Of a DNA stretch of 64,000 nucleotides, positions 26,080-36,970 are shown one piece after another. Every line of letters starts with the position of its first letter. Position 1 is the stretch's first letter. This DNA comes from Delphinus delphis (taxonomy: Eukaryota; Chordata; Mammalia; Artiodactyla; Delphinidae), in contig NC_082685.1 in the NCBI RefSeq assembly GCF_949987515.2, positions 27,482,168 through 27,546,167 on the forward strand, in the 5' to 3' direction. Under the pieces are notes generated by a model. The model was given only the letters and a program-made list of their open reading frames with translations, had not been told where the DNA came from and made no database searches. Position numbers and translations under genes: made by a program.

Positions 26080-26300
26080 TGCTAACACTTACTAACATCT
26101 TATTAGATGCCTAGCACTCTGTCTCATCATCTCTTTTCATCCACACATCAGCCATTTGAGACAGGTCCCTTTTACTCACCATTTAGCATTTTATATACTT
26201 GGAAACCAAGACACAGAGAGCATACACCATTCACCCAAACGAGATTTAAACCCAGATCTATCTGACTCTACAGCCTGAGTCCTTACCCACTGGGCACTAC
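26080..26300 (-). repeat. MIR relic, antisense
   Basis: GGAAACCAAGACACAGAGAG and GAGATTTAAACCCAGATCTA. Confidence 0.7.
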
Positions 26301-26401
26301 TGTTGAAATCACCATTCTACCACCTTTCATTTCTTCCCTGTAGCCTCTGTGATTGCTTAAGTTTTCCATTTGATCATCTCACTTATTGCTTCCTATAATC
26401 A

Positions 26402-26610
26402 CAGGGATTGGCAGACTATGGCCTACATCTCATCCACTCCCTGTTTGTGTAAATAAGGCTTTACTGGAATACCACCAGGCTCATTCATTTATGTATTACC
26501 TATGGCTGCTTTCATGCTACAATGACAGAGCTGAATAGTTGTAACAGAGACCTCCAGAGCTGCAAATATTTACTATCTGACCCTTGATAGAAATAGTCTG
26601 CCAACCTCTG
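26402..26610 (-). mobile_element. MER20 hAT element, antisense
   Basis: Ends CAGGGATTGGCAGACTATGG and GTCTGCCAACCTCTG, with internal TACCTATGGCTGCTTTCATG. Length (about 209 bp) and landmarks fit MER20. Confidence 0.75.
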
Positions 26611-26619
26611 ATACAACAG

Positions 26620-26845
26620 ATAAGGCAAACACTTGCCAAAAGCTTACCTTTTATTATCTCATTTAACACATACTACAATTGCATGTGTGTGTGCGCGTGA
26701 TGCACACGCACAGGGTACTCTTATCAATCCCATTTTACAGACAGAGAAACTGAGGCGCAAAGAGGTCACAGCTAATAAATGATAGAGCCAGAATTCAAAC
26801 GCAGGCTGTCAGGCTCCAGAGCCCATGCTCCTAGCCATATGCTAC
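26620..26845 (-). repeat. MIR relic, antisense
   Basis: CCCATTTTACAGACAGAGAA and GGCTCCAGAGCCCATGCTCC. It contains a short GTGTGC/GCACAC inverted repeat near 26685-26708. Confidence 0.7.
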
Positions 26846-27399
26846 AGCTGTCTGCTATGAGCCTGGCACTGTGGAGGCACTGGCCATACATGCTGAGCAG
26901 GATATGGCCTTGTCCCAAAAGAGCCCCAGTGAGGGAGGAGATGATGGCAGTCCAGCTGATGAATGCCTGGATGGAGGAGAGCAGGGCTGGGGCTGTGGGA
27001 GCCCCAGGGATGTGCACTTGCTTATGTCGATGGCAGATGGGACACACAGGAGGTTGGTGACAAGTGACACAGTCACTTCTGACAAGGGGAACATTTCCTG
27101 AAATCTGCTGACAATTGCTTGGCCAAATGATTTGCTAATAGTCTTTATCTTAAGTAATAATTTAAAAAGGGATTTGGTTGCTCTAGCCAGCCTGCTCCTT
27201 GATTTCTAAGGGAGCAAATTTGTAGGAAATGGGTTTTGTTATAACTGTTAATCTACATTCAAGGGAGAAAAGCTCATCTCATCTTTGGAGAGTCTGCTCC
27301 TATATTACATGGACTTGGAAAATATGAAAGTGGCCTGGGGTGCAGGAGTCATCTCTACTCTCCCTGGCAGTGCCGTGAACCTCCCCACTTGGCCCTGAA

Positions 27400-27690
27400 A
27401 GTTTGGCCGTCCAAACATTTGCATGGGCAGGGAGCTCACTACCTAACAGGCAGTTCACCCCACTGTTGGATTACTTGAGTTTGGGGGAATTTTTACCTTT
27501 AGCTGAGACTTAGTTTGCATCCTTGAGGCACTCAACCAAGGAGTTCTGATTCCTTTTTTCAGACACATCGCAGAAAAATGCTGCCCCCATCCCCCCACTT
27601 GACTGGGTAGTGAAGTCTTCACCTGGAACCTATTTCTCTCATATGGGTTAAAGAACTCACATTCCTTCAACCAATTTTATCATGATACTT
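27400..27690 (+). repeat. Possible old CR1/L3-like repeat
   Basis: GGGAGCTCACTACCTAACAG and CCCCACTGTTGGATTACTTG resemble a widespread old mammalian LINE fragment. The assignment is weak. Confidence 0.35.
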
Positions 27691-28214
27691 CTCAAATCTC
27701 ATCAGAATTATCTTTTCTATTGGAGTTTAGGACTGAAATTTTAGATTTGAAAAAACTTTTTATAGTGAATATTCTCATGGTAAATTTTTCTTAGAGCTCA
27801 AAGCTATGAAAAAGGTCATTACTTGTGATGAAATGACACATTTTATGTACTAAGTAATGATAATGACATGCCCCACGGGGTTTCCCTTTTTGCCATGGGT
27901 TACTAGGAAGCTCACACCAAAGTTTATGCTCAGTTTTTCTCCTCTTTCCTAACTCTGTTTTTTGCTTCCTATCTTCTGTTAGTTACTATTGCTTTTAGTT
28001 TTATGATATCTGCTTTTTTATGGTAAACTATCACGTTCATTCACTTCTATATCAGTCAGTTCTCACAAACGCTGAGTGTAGTAGGTAGGAGATGAATGAT
28101 AAATACATGTGTTTCATAGATGAGAGTTTGAGCAGCATGTCTGGTGAGTGATAGAAGCCTTTGTCGGTTCTCACACTTTGATGGTAATGATGGTGATGAT
28201 GATGCCAAGAGTCA

Positions 28215-28485
28215 TGATACTAGGAATGATAACAGGAGCCAACATTTATTCAGTGCTCATGGCCTCCCCTGAATGCTTTACAAGTGTAATTTCATTTAAA
28301 CCTTACAGCCAACTTATGAAGTAATGTTATTAGCCACATATTACAGATGGAGAAACCGAAGCACAGAGAGGTTAGGTAGTTTACCCTAAGTCATAGATTC
28401 AGAAAATGGCAGAGCCAGCATCAAAAGCTGGGCAGTCCACCTTCAAAATGTATGCCCTTGTCCACCGTGCTATAATACCTAAGTG
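28215..28485 (-). repeat. MIR relic, antisense, nearly full length
   Basis: CCAACATTTATTCAGTGCTC, ACAGATGGAGAAACCGAAGC and AATGGCAGAGCCAGCATC. Confidence 0.75.
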
Positions 28486-28618
28486 ATCTGACCACTCCAA
28501 ACCGCTCCACAGGGATCCTGGTATTTCAGATGAAGACAGCCATTCATAGCAACTCTGGCCTGTGTGGCTGTGGACCTCATTCTAGGGAATATTGAGGTGA
28601 GCTTTAGGGAGCTGCTCA

Positions 28619-28650
28619 CCATCACCCCCCCCCACACACACACACACCCA
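28619..28650 (+). repeat. Short C-run plus CA microsatellite
   Basis: CACCCCCCCCC followed by about eight CA units. Confidence 0.85.
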
Positions 28651-29138
28651 GCAGCAGTGTTTCTGGCTCCCTCCTCCTGTCCCAGTGCTCTGGGTGCCCC
28701 TCCCAGCCCCTGTGCCTCTGCTCAGCAAGCCAACCTCCAACACAAGACCAGCAGGAATTGTGGAGGGTGGCCAGGGCCTGGCTTGAGACCATGCCATTTG
28801 TATAAAGGTCTCTGTTCAAGCAAGGGCAGGGGATGGGGGTGGGGGCAATCAGGGGACAATGGCCAAGCCAGAAAATAGGAAAGAAGGAAGGAAGGAAGCC
28901 AAGAGGTCTGCTGCCTGGGGGAGCTCTCAGCAGGATAGGATGATGAATGCCAGGTGCTTCTCCCCAGGCTAGGGGCAGGGGTGGAGACTCGGGGGGCTGC
29001 AGGTGGCTAAGAGTGAGGACCCCTGGGCCCTGGGAAAGCAGTCTGCTCAGCTCAGTGCTTTTCTCCATCTCCTACCCTGGAGGGTAAGAAGAGGGCTGAG
29101 GCTGCCTGGCTCTCTCTGCCCACATGTCCTTCCCCTTG

Positions 29139-29212
29139 CAAGAAGGAAGGGAGGGAATAAGGAGGGACAGGAAGGCAGAGAAGAAAAGGAGAAATAAGGA
29201 GGAGGAGGGAAG
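29139..29212 (+). repeat. Purine-rich stretch
   Basis: GAAGGAAGGGAGGGAATAAGG and related G/A text with few pyrimidines. No gene. Confidence 0.7.
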
Positions 29213-29744
29213 ATGTTTAAACACGAGCTTTCATCTTTTTTTTTTTTTTCAAGCTTTCATCCTTTTGTGATTTGACCAGTATCAGTATGCCACAGGGCGT
29301 CCTTGTCATTAGGCCAACACCGTGGGCCCATCAAGTGAGAGGCAATGAGAGGTGTCCTCGCCCACCTGTGACTTGCAAGGGAGGCAGATGGGGTTTCAGA
29401 ACTAGCACTTGTGGGGACCGTACGGGAAGCCAGAAGGGGACACTGATTCCAGCAATGGTCTGAGGTGTCTGCACCAGAGGACCGGGACAGAGTCAGAGAG
29501 GAGGAAATGAACAACAAAAGCCACAGAGACATCTGTGGCCCCTTGGGAATCACCAAGCCTCGTGGGGAACATGAAAACCAGAGGAGACATTTGACGGCAT
29601 TTTCTCCTTAAAGCTCACTTGTATTACTTCACTTCACTCCTTAATGTTACTTGAGATTTGTCCACAGCTCCCAGCAGGCACTTTCAAACCCTGGGATTTT
29701 GTCCTCTGTCCCCTGTGTGGGCTGGGGCCCGAGGCATCATGGTA

Positions 29745-29835
29745 ATTGTGGTAAAAATGAGAACAATGGAAGCCACTGTATTTGAGCACCTACTACACGC
29801 CGCACATGCTACAGGCTGGGCACACCGTTTGCTCG
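29745..29835 (-). repeat. MIR fragment, antisense
   Basis: GAGCACCTACTACACGCCGC and GCTACAGGCTGGGCAC. Confidence 0.5.
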
Positions 29836-30254
29836 GCTCAGAATCGAGGGATGGGCTCTTTAACAGCACCGGAGTCCTGCGCAGTCTGCAAACTTCTGCC
29901 TGCCACAGAGTCCTCCGTTCATCTGTGATTAGATCAGACCATAAACTTCCCACCCTTCCCTTCTCCTTGTGAAAATTCTGCAGTGCAGGCAGGGATCCAG
30001 CAGCAGGAAAGCCTTCACTGCAGCTGCCTGCCAATGCTTTGCGGTACTGGGGTGGGTGGAGTGCTGCAGAGTCCAGGACCTGACAATGACAATTGTCCCT
30101 GCTGGGTCTGTGGTGCAGGTCCCCGACAAGGCCGTGCTGTGGGCCACTTCTGTTGGCCCTCACCCAAGGCCCCTCTGGTGGGCGCTGGCCTTCCTCCAGC
30201 CCCAATGGACACTCCCTGATCTAAAAAGTTTTGAGGTCCCTTTGGCCACAGCAG

Positions 30255-30410
30255 ACCACACTCAACTTGGGTAAATCTCTCCCCTCCCTTCCACAATTTC
30301 CTCATCTGCAGAATGGGAGTGATAATGTCTGGTCTTGGCAGAAATTGGTGTGAGGCCCAAATGGGCCAGTAAATCTGAAAACACTCTGAAAAAACCTTAG
30401 CATTTCTATT
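30255..30410 (+). repeat. MIR relic, partial
   Basis: ACTTGGGTAAATCTCT and TTTCCTCATCTGCAGAATGG. Confidence 0.65.
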
Positions 30411-31429
30411 AAAGACCAAAGGGTCACTGGCGTCATTCTTATTTCTAGTATAACTACTAGAATTTTAATCAACCAAATGCATCTGGCTGGTTTACACAGG
30501 AGTATAGGTCCCTTTGGAATGGGGAGACTTTTCCTGTTTTATTCATATCACCTTCAGACAATTATTGAATGAGATTACCAAGTGTAAATCAGACTGATTA
30601 AGAAGGGAACAGGTGCCACAAAACCAAAGGAGGTCGTACTGACATGGGGAAGGAGTTTCCTGCCTTCTTTTGCTGTAACTGATCCCTCCCCGCAAACTGA
30701 AACGGGAAGTATGGACACCTCCACCTTGAAAAGGAACCTAGACGTGGCCTAATCCAACTCCACACCCAATGAATGAATCCATTTAAACAACGCAAATCAT
30801 TGTTGCCCAGCTTCTTGCTGGCTCTCCTGGACTTGAGCTGATGGAGAAGAGGACTGAGATGTAACCACTCAACCCTGTGCCCCACTTTCATCTGACACAG
30901 AGTTACTCCTCTGATGACAAATACAAAATGGTCCAGAGTCTTCGGCATGTCTGAGCAGGCAGCTCCCCCAGTGTCAGGCCTCGGGAAGAGTAAATCAAAT
31001 TCTTTAAAGTTCAAAGAGTATAACCTTAAAAATGGTAAGAAAACGTCCCGAGTGATGTAGTGAAATAACATGCAGTGAGAGAGATCAGAAAATCTTTCTG
31101 GAAAAAATTCAAAAGGCCGAGTAAAATACCGAGATATCTCATCAGACTATTGCTCTTTCCTTTGTGAGAAGAAGCTGGAAGAAGTGACCAGCAATTGCAT
31201 CTGAAGGTAGTAACACTTCTACCCTGGAGAGAGCAAGCTGGAGGTGACCTTTCTGATGCACCAGCAGGAACAGCTAGTGCCTCTAGCTAGGGGATGTGTG
31301 GACCAGAGAACTGTCCCTGCAGGGCAGGTATGCTAAGGTTTGTAGGAGAAGCAATTCCAAGGGATACTGAGTTCCCACCCTTGACACTGAACAGCCAACG
31401 GAATGAATCGCTGACCCACAGGCTCTTCT

Positions 31430-31665
31430 TAAAGATGCAAGGGAGAATGAGAAGGCAAGCGAAGGGTATGCAGAAGAAGAAAAGAAAAGGAGAAGGGGAC
31501 AAGGATGAGGAAGGAGGGTGTGATAAAGACAATGCAAGAGAGGTGTCAGGGCAAAGAGAGCAGGGGGGAGATGGAGAGGGAAATCAGGAGGAGGAGAAGG
31601 GCAAGAGAGACAGAAGAGGGGATAAAAGGAGAGAGGAGAGGGAACAGAGGAGGAAGGCTTCACTG
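31430..31665 (+). repeat. Polypurine (GA-rich) tract
   Basis: About 235 bp of overwhelmingly G and A on the + strand (AAGAAGAAAAGAAAAGGAGA, GGAGGAGAAGGGCAAGAG). It leaves long open frames on both strands that carry no recognisable protein. Confidence 0.85.
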
Positions 31666-31818
31666 GATTTGTAACCTTTTCTTTCTGAAGCTAGGCTGTA
31701 GGTTCGCAGTGATTGCTATGTTCGCTGTACTCTCCTCTGTGCTGTTTTGCATGCCTGGAACATTTCATAATTTAAAAAAGGAAGAGAAGGGAGAAGAAAG
31801 AATAAGAATAAAGAGGCG

Positions 31819-32078
31819 AGAACCCAGGGCATGCAGGTCCACAGGGGCCTGGTTCAGGTTCTTCTCCATGAGCACAGCGACTCCCATAGCATTTTGGGTT
31901 TTACCCCACTCATCTTGGGGAGGCTTCTGCTCGTCCTGGAAGAGAGGGCGGCCGCCACACTGGGTCTGCATTTTCAGGATGCTCGGCGCCCTCATGGTTC
32001 TCCTCAGCCAATTCCCAGAAGAGTGGCCCATGCTCTCCAGAGCCACATCATCAAAACAGAAGCCCAGAGCGAGCTGTG
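31819..32078 (-). pseudogene. FTL: Ferritin light chain (FTL) processed pseudogene fragment
   Basis: Read on the minus strand, about 260 bp match the middle of ferritin light chain without introns, from roughly Tyr31 to the DLHALGS block near residue 119. Clear blocks are LGF-x-FD, DDVALE, LKMQ-x-Q-x-GGR-x-LFQD, KP-x-x-DEWGKT, NQA and LDLHALGS. Functional FTL is spread over four exons, so the intronless arrangement indicates a retrocopy. It is dead: two codons after FD are missing, and a 1-nt and a 2-nt loss put the stretch between VALE and LKMQ out of frame before the frame recovers. The N-terminal and C-terminal thirds and any poly(A) tail are absent. Residue numbers come from memory of human FTL. 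Confidence 0.88.
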
Positions 32079-32180
32079 TGGCTGACAGGGTCTTGGGGCT
32101 CCAGCCAGTGTCAGGCCTGAGACTCTGAGGTGGGAGAGCCAAGTTCAGGACATTGGTCCACCAGAGACCTCCCGACCCCA

Positions 32181-34082
32181 CGTAATATCAATCTGCAAGA
32201 GCTTTCCCAGAGATCTCTGTCTCATGGAGGCTAAACAATACGCTACTAAATAACCAAGAGATCACTGAAGAAATCAAAGAGGAAATCAAAATATACCTCA
32301 GTGCTAAGACCCAGCTGCACTCAACGGCCAGCAAGCTCCAGTGCTGGATGCCCTGTGCCAAACAACTAGCAAGACAGGAACACACTCCCACCCATTAGCA
32401 GAGAGGATGCCTAAAATCATACTAAGTTCACAGACACCCCAAAACACACCACAAGATGTGGTCCTGCCCACCAGAAAGACAAGATCCAGCCTCATCCACC
32501 AGAACACAGGCACCAGTCCCCTCCACCAGGAAGCTTACACAGCCCACTGAACCAACCTTACCCTCTGGGTGCAGACACCAAAAACAACAGGAACTATGAA
32601 CCTGCAGCCTGTGAAAAGGAGACCCCAAACACTGTAAGTTAAGCAAAATGAGAAGACAGTGAAATATGCAGCAGATGAAGGAGCAGGTAAAAACCCACCA
32701 GACCAAACAAATGAGGAGGAAATGGGCAGTCTACCTGAAAAAGAATTCAGAGTAATGATAGGAAAGATGATCCAAAAGCTTGGAAATAGAATGGAGAAAA
32801 TACAAGAAATGTTTAACAAGGACACAGAAGAACTAAAGAGCAGACAGTGATGAACAACACAATAAATGAAATTAAAAATTCTCTAGAAGGATATAAATAG
32901 CAGAATAACGGAGGCAGAAGAACAGATAAGTGACCCGGAAGATAAAATAGTGTAAATAACTACCGCAGAGCAGAATAAAGAGAAAAGAATGAAAAGAACT
33001 GAGGACACCCTCAGAGGCCTCTGGGACAACATTAAACGCACCAACATTCGAATTACAGGGGTCCCAGAAGAAGAAGAGAAAAAGAAAGGGACTGAGAAAA
33101 TATTTGAAGAGATTATAGTTGAAAAATTCCCTAATATGGGAAAGGAAATAGTCAATCAAGTCCAGGAAGCGCAGAGAGTCCCATACAGGATAAATCCAAG
33201 GAGAAACACGCCAAGACACATACTAATCAAACTATCAAAAATTAAATACAGAAAGCTGGAGTAGCAATTCTCATATCAGACAAAATAGACTTTAAAATAA
33301 AGACTATTACAAGAGACAAAGAAGGACACTACATAATGATCAAGGGATCGATCCAAGACAAGATATAACAATTGTAAATACTTATTCACCCAACATAGGA
33401 GCACCTCAATACATAAAGCAAATGCTAACAGCCATAAAAGGGGAAGTCAACAGTAACAATGTAATAGTAGGGGACTTTAACACCCAACTTTCACCAGTGG
33501 ACAGATCGTCCAAAATGAAAATAAATAAGGAAACATGAGCTTTAAATGACACGTTAAACAAGATGGACTTAATTGATATTTATAGGACATACCATCCAAA
33601 AACAACAGAATACACTTTCTTCTCAAGTGCTCATGGAACATTCTCCAGGATAGATCATATCTTGGGTCACAAATCAAGCCTTGGTAAACTTAAGAAAATT
33701 AAAATTGTATCAAGTATCTTTTCCAACCACAATGCTATGAGACTAGACACCAATTACAGGAAAAAAAACACTGTAAAAAATACAAAGACATGGAGGCTAA
33801 ACAATACGCTACTAAATGACCAAGAGATCACTGAAGAAATCAAAGAGGAAATCAAAATATACCTAGAAACAAATGACAATGAAAACATGATGATCCAAAA
33901 CCTATGGGATGCAGCAAAAGCAGTTCAAAGAGGGAAGTTTATAGCAATACAATCCTACCTCAAGAAACAAGAAATATCTCAAATAAAAAATCTAACCTTA
34001 CACCTAAACCAATTAGAGAAAGAAGAACAAAAAAACCCCCAAAGTCAGCAGAAGGAAAGAAATAAAAAAAATCAGATCAGAA
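32181..34082 (+). mobile_element. LINE-1, + strand, rearranged (5' UTR, ORF1 and ORF2 endonuclease remains)
   Basis: Starts with sequence like the 5' UTR of cetartiodactyl L1. This is interrupted by a 76-bp ORF2 segment (32223-32298), continues through ORF1 remains (ATG near 32649, soon interrupted by stops; recognisable frame at 32989-33255), then jumps near 33255 straight into the ORF2 endonuclease ([29 protein letters not shown]). ORF1's C-terminal part and the start of ORF2 are missing. Numerous stops show that it is dead. The ORF2 reading is cut at 34082 by a CHR-1 SINE and resumes at 34444. Confidence 0.85.
32223..32298 (+). repeat. Displaced 76-bp ORF2 segment inside the LINE-1 5' region
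   Basis: This segment matches 33789-33864 of the same element at 75 of 76 positions. It begins CATGGAGGCTAAACAATACG and ends ATATACCT. The single difference is A for G at AAAT(A/G)ACC. It separates two blocks that look like contiguous L1 5' UTR. Confidence 0.85.
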
Positions 34083-34427
34083 GGACTTCCCTGGTGGCGC
34101 AGTGGTTAAGAATCTGCCTGCCAATGAAGGGGACACGGGCTCGAGCCCTGGTCCGGGAAGATCCCAAATGCTGCAGAGCAACTAAGCCCACGTGCCACAA
34201 CTACTGAGCCTGCGCTCTAGAGCCTGTGAGCCACAACTACTGATCCTGCGTGCCACAACTACTGACGCCTGTGCACCTAGAGCCCGTGCTCCACAACAAG
34301 AGAAGCCACCGCAATAAGAAGTCCATGCACTGCAACGAAGAGTAGCCCCTACTCACCGCAACTAGAGAAAGCCTGTGTGCAGCAACAAAGACCCAACGCA
34401 GCCAAACATTAAATTAATTAATTAATT
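34083..34427 (+). mobile_element. CHR-1-type SINE inserted in LINE-1
   Basis: It has a tRNA-Glu-derived head (CTTCCCTGGTGGCGCAGTGG) and the long CHR-1 body with repeated CCACAACTACTGA units, ending in an ATTA-rich tail. Imperfect 16-bp target-site duplications flank it (34067-34082 and 34428-34443, 14 of 16 matching). The host is LINE-1 ORF2, so the SINE is younger than that L1. Confidence 0.88.
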
Positions 34428-34443
34428 AAAAATAAGAACAGAA

Positions 34444-35025
34444 AAAGAAATGAAGTACACTAGCAAAGATCAATAAAACTAAAAGCTGGTTCTTTGAGAA
34501 GATAAACAAAATTGATAAACCATTAGCCAGACTCATCAAGAAAAAAAGGGAGAAGACTCAGATCAACAGAATTAGAAAGGAAAAAGGAGGAGTAACAACT
34601 GACACTGCAGAAATACAAAGGATCATGAAAGATTACTACAAGCAACTATACGCCAATAAAATGGACAAGCTGGAAGAAGTGGACAAATTCTTAGAAATGC
34701 ACAACCTTCTGAAACGGAACCAGGAAGAAATAGAAAATATAAACAGACCAAACACAAGCACTGAAATTGAAACTGTCATTAAAAATCTTCCAACAAACAA
34801 AAGCCCAGGACCAGACGGCTTCACAGGAGAATTCTATCAAACATTCAGAGAAGAGCTAACACCTATCCTTCTCAAACTCTTCCAAAATATAGCAGAGGGA
34901 GGAACACTCCCAAACTCATTCTACGAGGCCACCATCACCCTGACACCGAAACCAGACAAAGATGCCACAAAGAAAGAAAATTGCAGGCCAATATCACTGA
35001 TAAACACATACGCAAAGAGGTAATA
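34444..35025 (+). mobile_element. LINE-1 continuation (ORF2 to early reverse transcriptase)
   Basis: Continues the L1 broken by the SINE. A readable frame at 34625-35023 contains [30 protein letters not shown] and RPISL, the N-terminal side of the L1 reverse transcriptase. It stops before the YADD catalytic box. Loss of the L1 3' half is unusual, because target-primed insertion normally truncates the 5' end, so a later deletion is likely. Confidence 0.85.
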
Positions 35026-35039
35026 TCAACAAAATGTAA

Positions 35040-35590
35040 AATGCCTAGGTACCTTAATCCACTAATCCTTCTTCCACAAATTTATTCCAAGAAAATAATT
35101 AGACAAGTGCTCCAAGGTTCAGAGAGCAAAACATGTTATTTACGGAACTCTTAATAACACCAAGTATTTAGAAACAACCTAAATATCCAGAAAAGGATAT
35201 TATTTGAATAGATCACGGTATAACTAGACAACGAAGTGCGATGAGCCTACTTAAAAGGATGGTGTGAATCTATGTGCCATAATGTGGAACTTTCTCCATG
35301 TTGTTCAGTAAAAAAAGTCTTCCTGTAAACGTGCACGCATATGCAATGTGCCTACTATTAATGTGCAAATGTTGCACAGCAGGGTGCCGAGAGTGAACTT
35401 CACCAAATTATTGGTACATAGTGGCTCTTTCTGGGTGGTGAGAAATCAAGTGATTTTCCTTCCTTCCTTTGTTTATCTATCTTAGAAATCAAGTGATTTT
35501 CCTTCCTTTCTTTGTTTATCTATACTATTGGAATTTTTACAATGAACATGTAATAATTTAAAAATAGAAAACTGTTTTCAAAGATGAAAA
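35040..35590 (+). mobile_element. Old LINE-1 (L1M-type) 3' region
   Basis: Degenerate sequence of the kind seen at 3' ends of old mammalian L1s, with GAAACAACCTAAATATCCAG and GGAATTTTTACAATGAACAT. It contains a 43-bp tandem duplication (35441-35526). Confidence 0.5.
35441..35526 (+). repeat. 43-bp tandem duplication
   Basis: Two adjacent copies (35441-35483 and 35484-35526) beginning AGAAATCAAGTGATTTTCCT differ at about three positions. The rest of the old L1 tail is single copy. Confidence 0.85.
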
Positions 35591-35744
35591 TAAAACATGT
35601 CAAGGATATACACATTTCCTGGAGAAAAAGCAGGGTGAAAAGCAGAATAATGGCTGACTTTCAGAAGGAAAATGTGGAGTGACTTTGAAACCCGCCTAAC
35701 AGCCTGACAAGATCAGTCCTTTCCTAGTTCTGGAGAAGGCAGGA

Positions 35745-35975
35745 AATCCCAGTGGTTAGGAGCTTATGCTCCAGGGTCAGTCCTTGGGTTCAGCAGGTAA
35801 GTGACTTGGGACAAATTACTTAAGCTTCTGTGCCTCAGTTTCCTCATTTACAAAATGTGTGACTGACAGCACCTGCCTCTAAGACTGTCATGAAGATTAA
35901 GGACAAGAGTACATGAACACCTATGACAATGCCTGGCACATAATCAATGTTCACTAGATATTAGCTCTTATGAAA
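35745..35975 (+). repeat. MIR relic, nearly full length
   Basis: CAGTGGTTAGGAGCTTATGC, TCAGTTTCCTCATTTACAAA and AATGCCTGGCACATAATCAA. Confidence 0.78.
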
Positions 35976-36109
35976 ACCAGCTTCAGGCAATCGTAGTCTA
36001 AGTGAGTTAACTTTCCCAGAATGAAGCACTAATGAACAGTTAAGGAGAGGGAGAAGGTAGAGGACAATTAAGCAAAGAAATCCACACGAGTAGACATATA
36101 AATATCTAG

Positions 36110-36290
36110 GCTCTGCAGCACAAGGGTTAAAGATATGGGCTGTGTGGTTTTAGACTTAACCTAGTAAGTTTTAATTGCTCATTCTGCAAAAGGGAGGTCA
36201 TATACAAAAGGCCATTTTAAGGATTAAATGCCAAGGGCTAACACAGTGCTTGGTAATAACAAGTTTTTAATACATATTTGCTAATATTAA
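36110..36290 (+). repeat. MIR relic
   Basis: CAAGGGTTAAAGATATGGGC and GGGCTAACACAGTGCTTGG. Confidence 0.6.
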
Positions 36291-36749
36291 TAAAAATAAT
36301 TATTGTTGACTGTCAGATTAGGTAGTGGGCTCCCTGTCACTACAGGTATCCAGGCAGGCTTACCTATTACAGGAAGAAGATGATGGAGAGAAGACTTAGC
36401 CTTGGAAGGAGGGGATGAGCTACTGGATTCTTCCAGATCTAAAGATTCTGCTGTTGTTGAAACACAAAACTGATTTTTAAAATGGAGTTGTTTGGGATTG
36501 TTGTGCAGAGTGACTGGGGAGCCCTTCACCAACAGGGCCATCTCCCCAGAGTTACAGGGCGATGCAGCTCTCATAGGCCAGCCCTGCTTTTCAGACAGGT
36601 GAGGCAAGTGTTCCCCCAGACTGCCCATTCTCTGTACCAAGAGTGGCTCTACCTGCTCTGGAAAAGCTGCAGATAGCAGCTCTACATGCTCTCCCGCATT
36701 CACAAAAAGGAAAGCTAATTGCGTGGTGACAACAGTATTAACAGCAACA

Positions 36750-36970
36750 GCAAGCCCACGCTGATCACTTACTGTGTCCTGAGCTCTGCGCTGAGGGCTT
36801 TGCATGCATTGTCTTATTACTTCCCTCAACAGACCCATGCATATGTAGTGCCTATGCTATATGTGTCATCCCCATTTGACAGATGAAAGCAATGAGGCTT
36901 GGAGGGAATAAGTATTGTCAAAAACCCTTCAGCCAGTAAGGGACAGGGGTTTGAACCCAGAATGTGAGAA
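36750..36970 (-). repeat. MIR relic, antisense
   Basis: CCCCATTTGACAGATGAAAG and GGGGTTTGAACCCAGAATG. Confidence 0.7.

Noticed and set aside
29684..30205. 173-residue open frame, minus strand
   Set aside because: Matches no protein I know, overlaps a MIR fragment, and several overlapping frames on both strands are equally open because of local GC content.
31505..32128. 207-residue open frame, plus strand
   Set aside because: Made of the purine tract followed by the antisense of the ferritin pseudogene; not a real protein.
34083..34180. tRNA gene at the SINE heads
   Set aside because: The tRNA-Glu-like heads with promoter boxes belong to CHR SINEs and continue into SINE bodies.
36287..36838. 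183-residue open frame, minus strand
   Set aside because: Includes antisense MIR sequence and has no recognisable motif or splice context.
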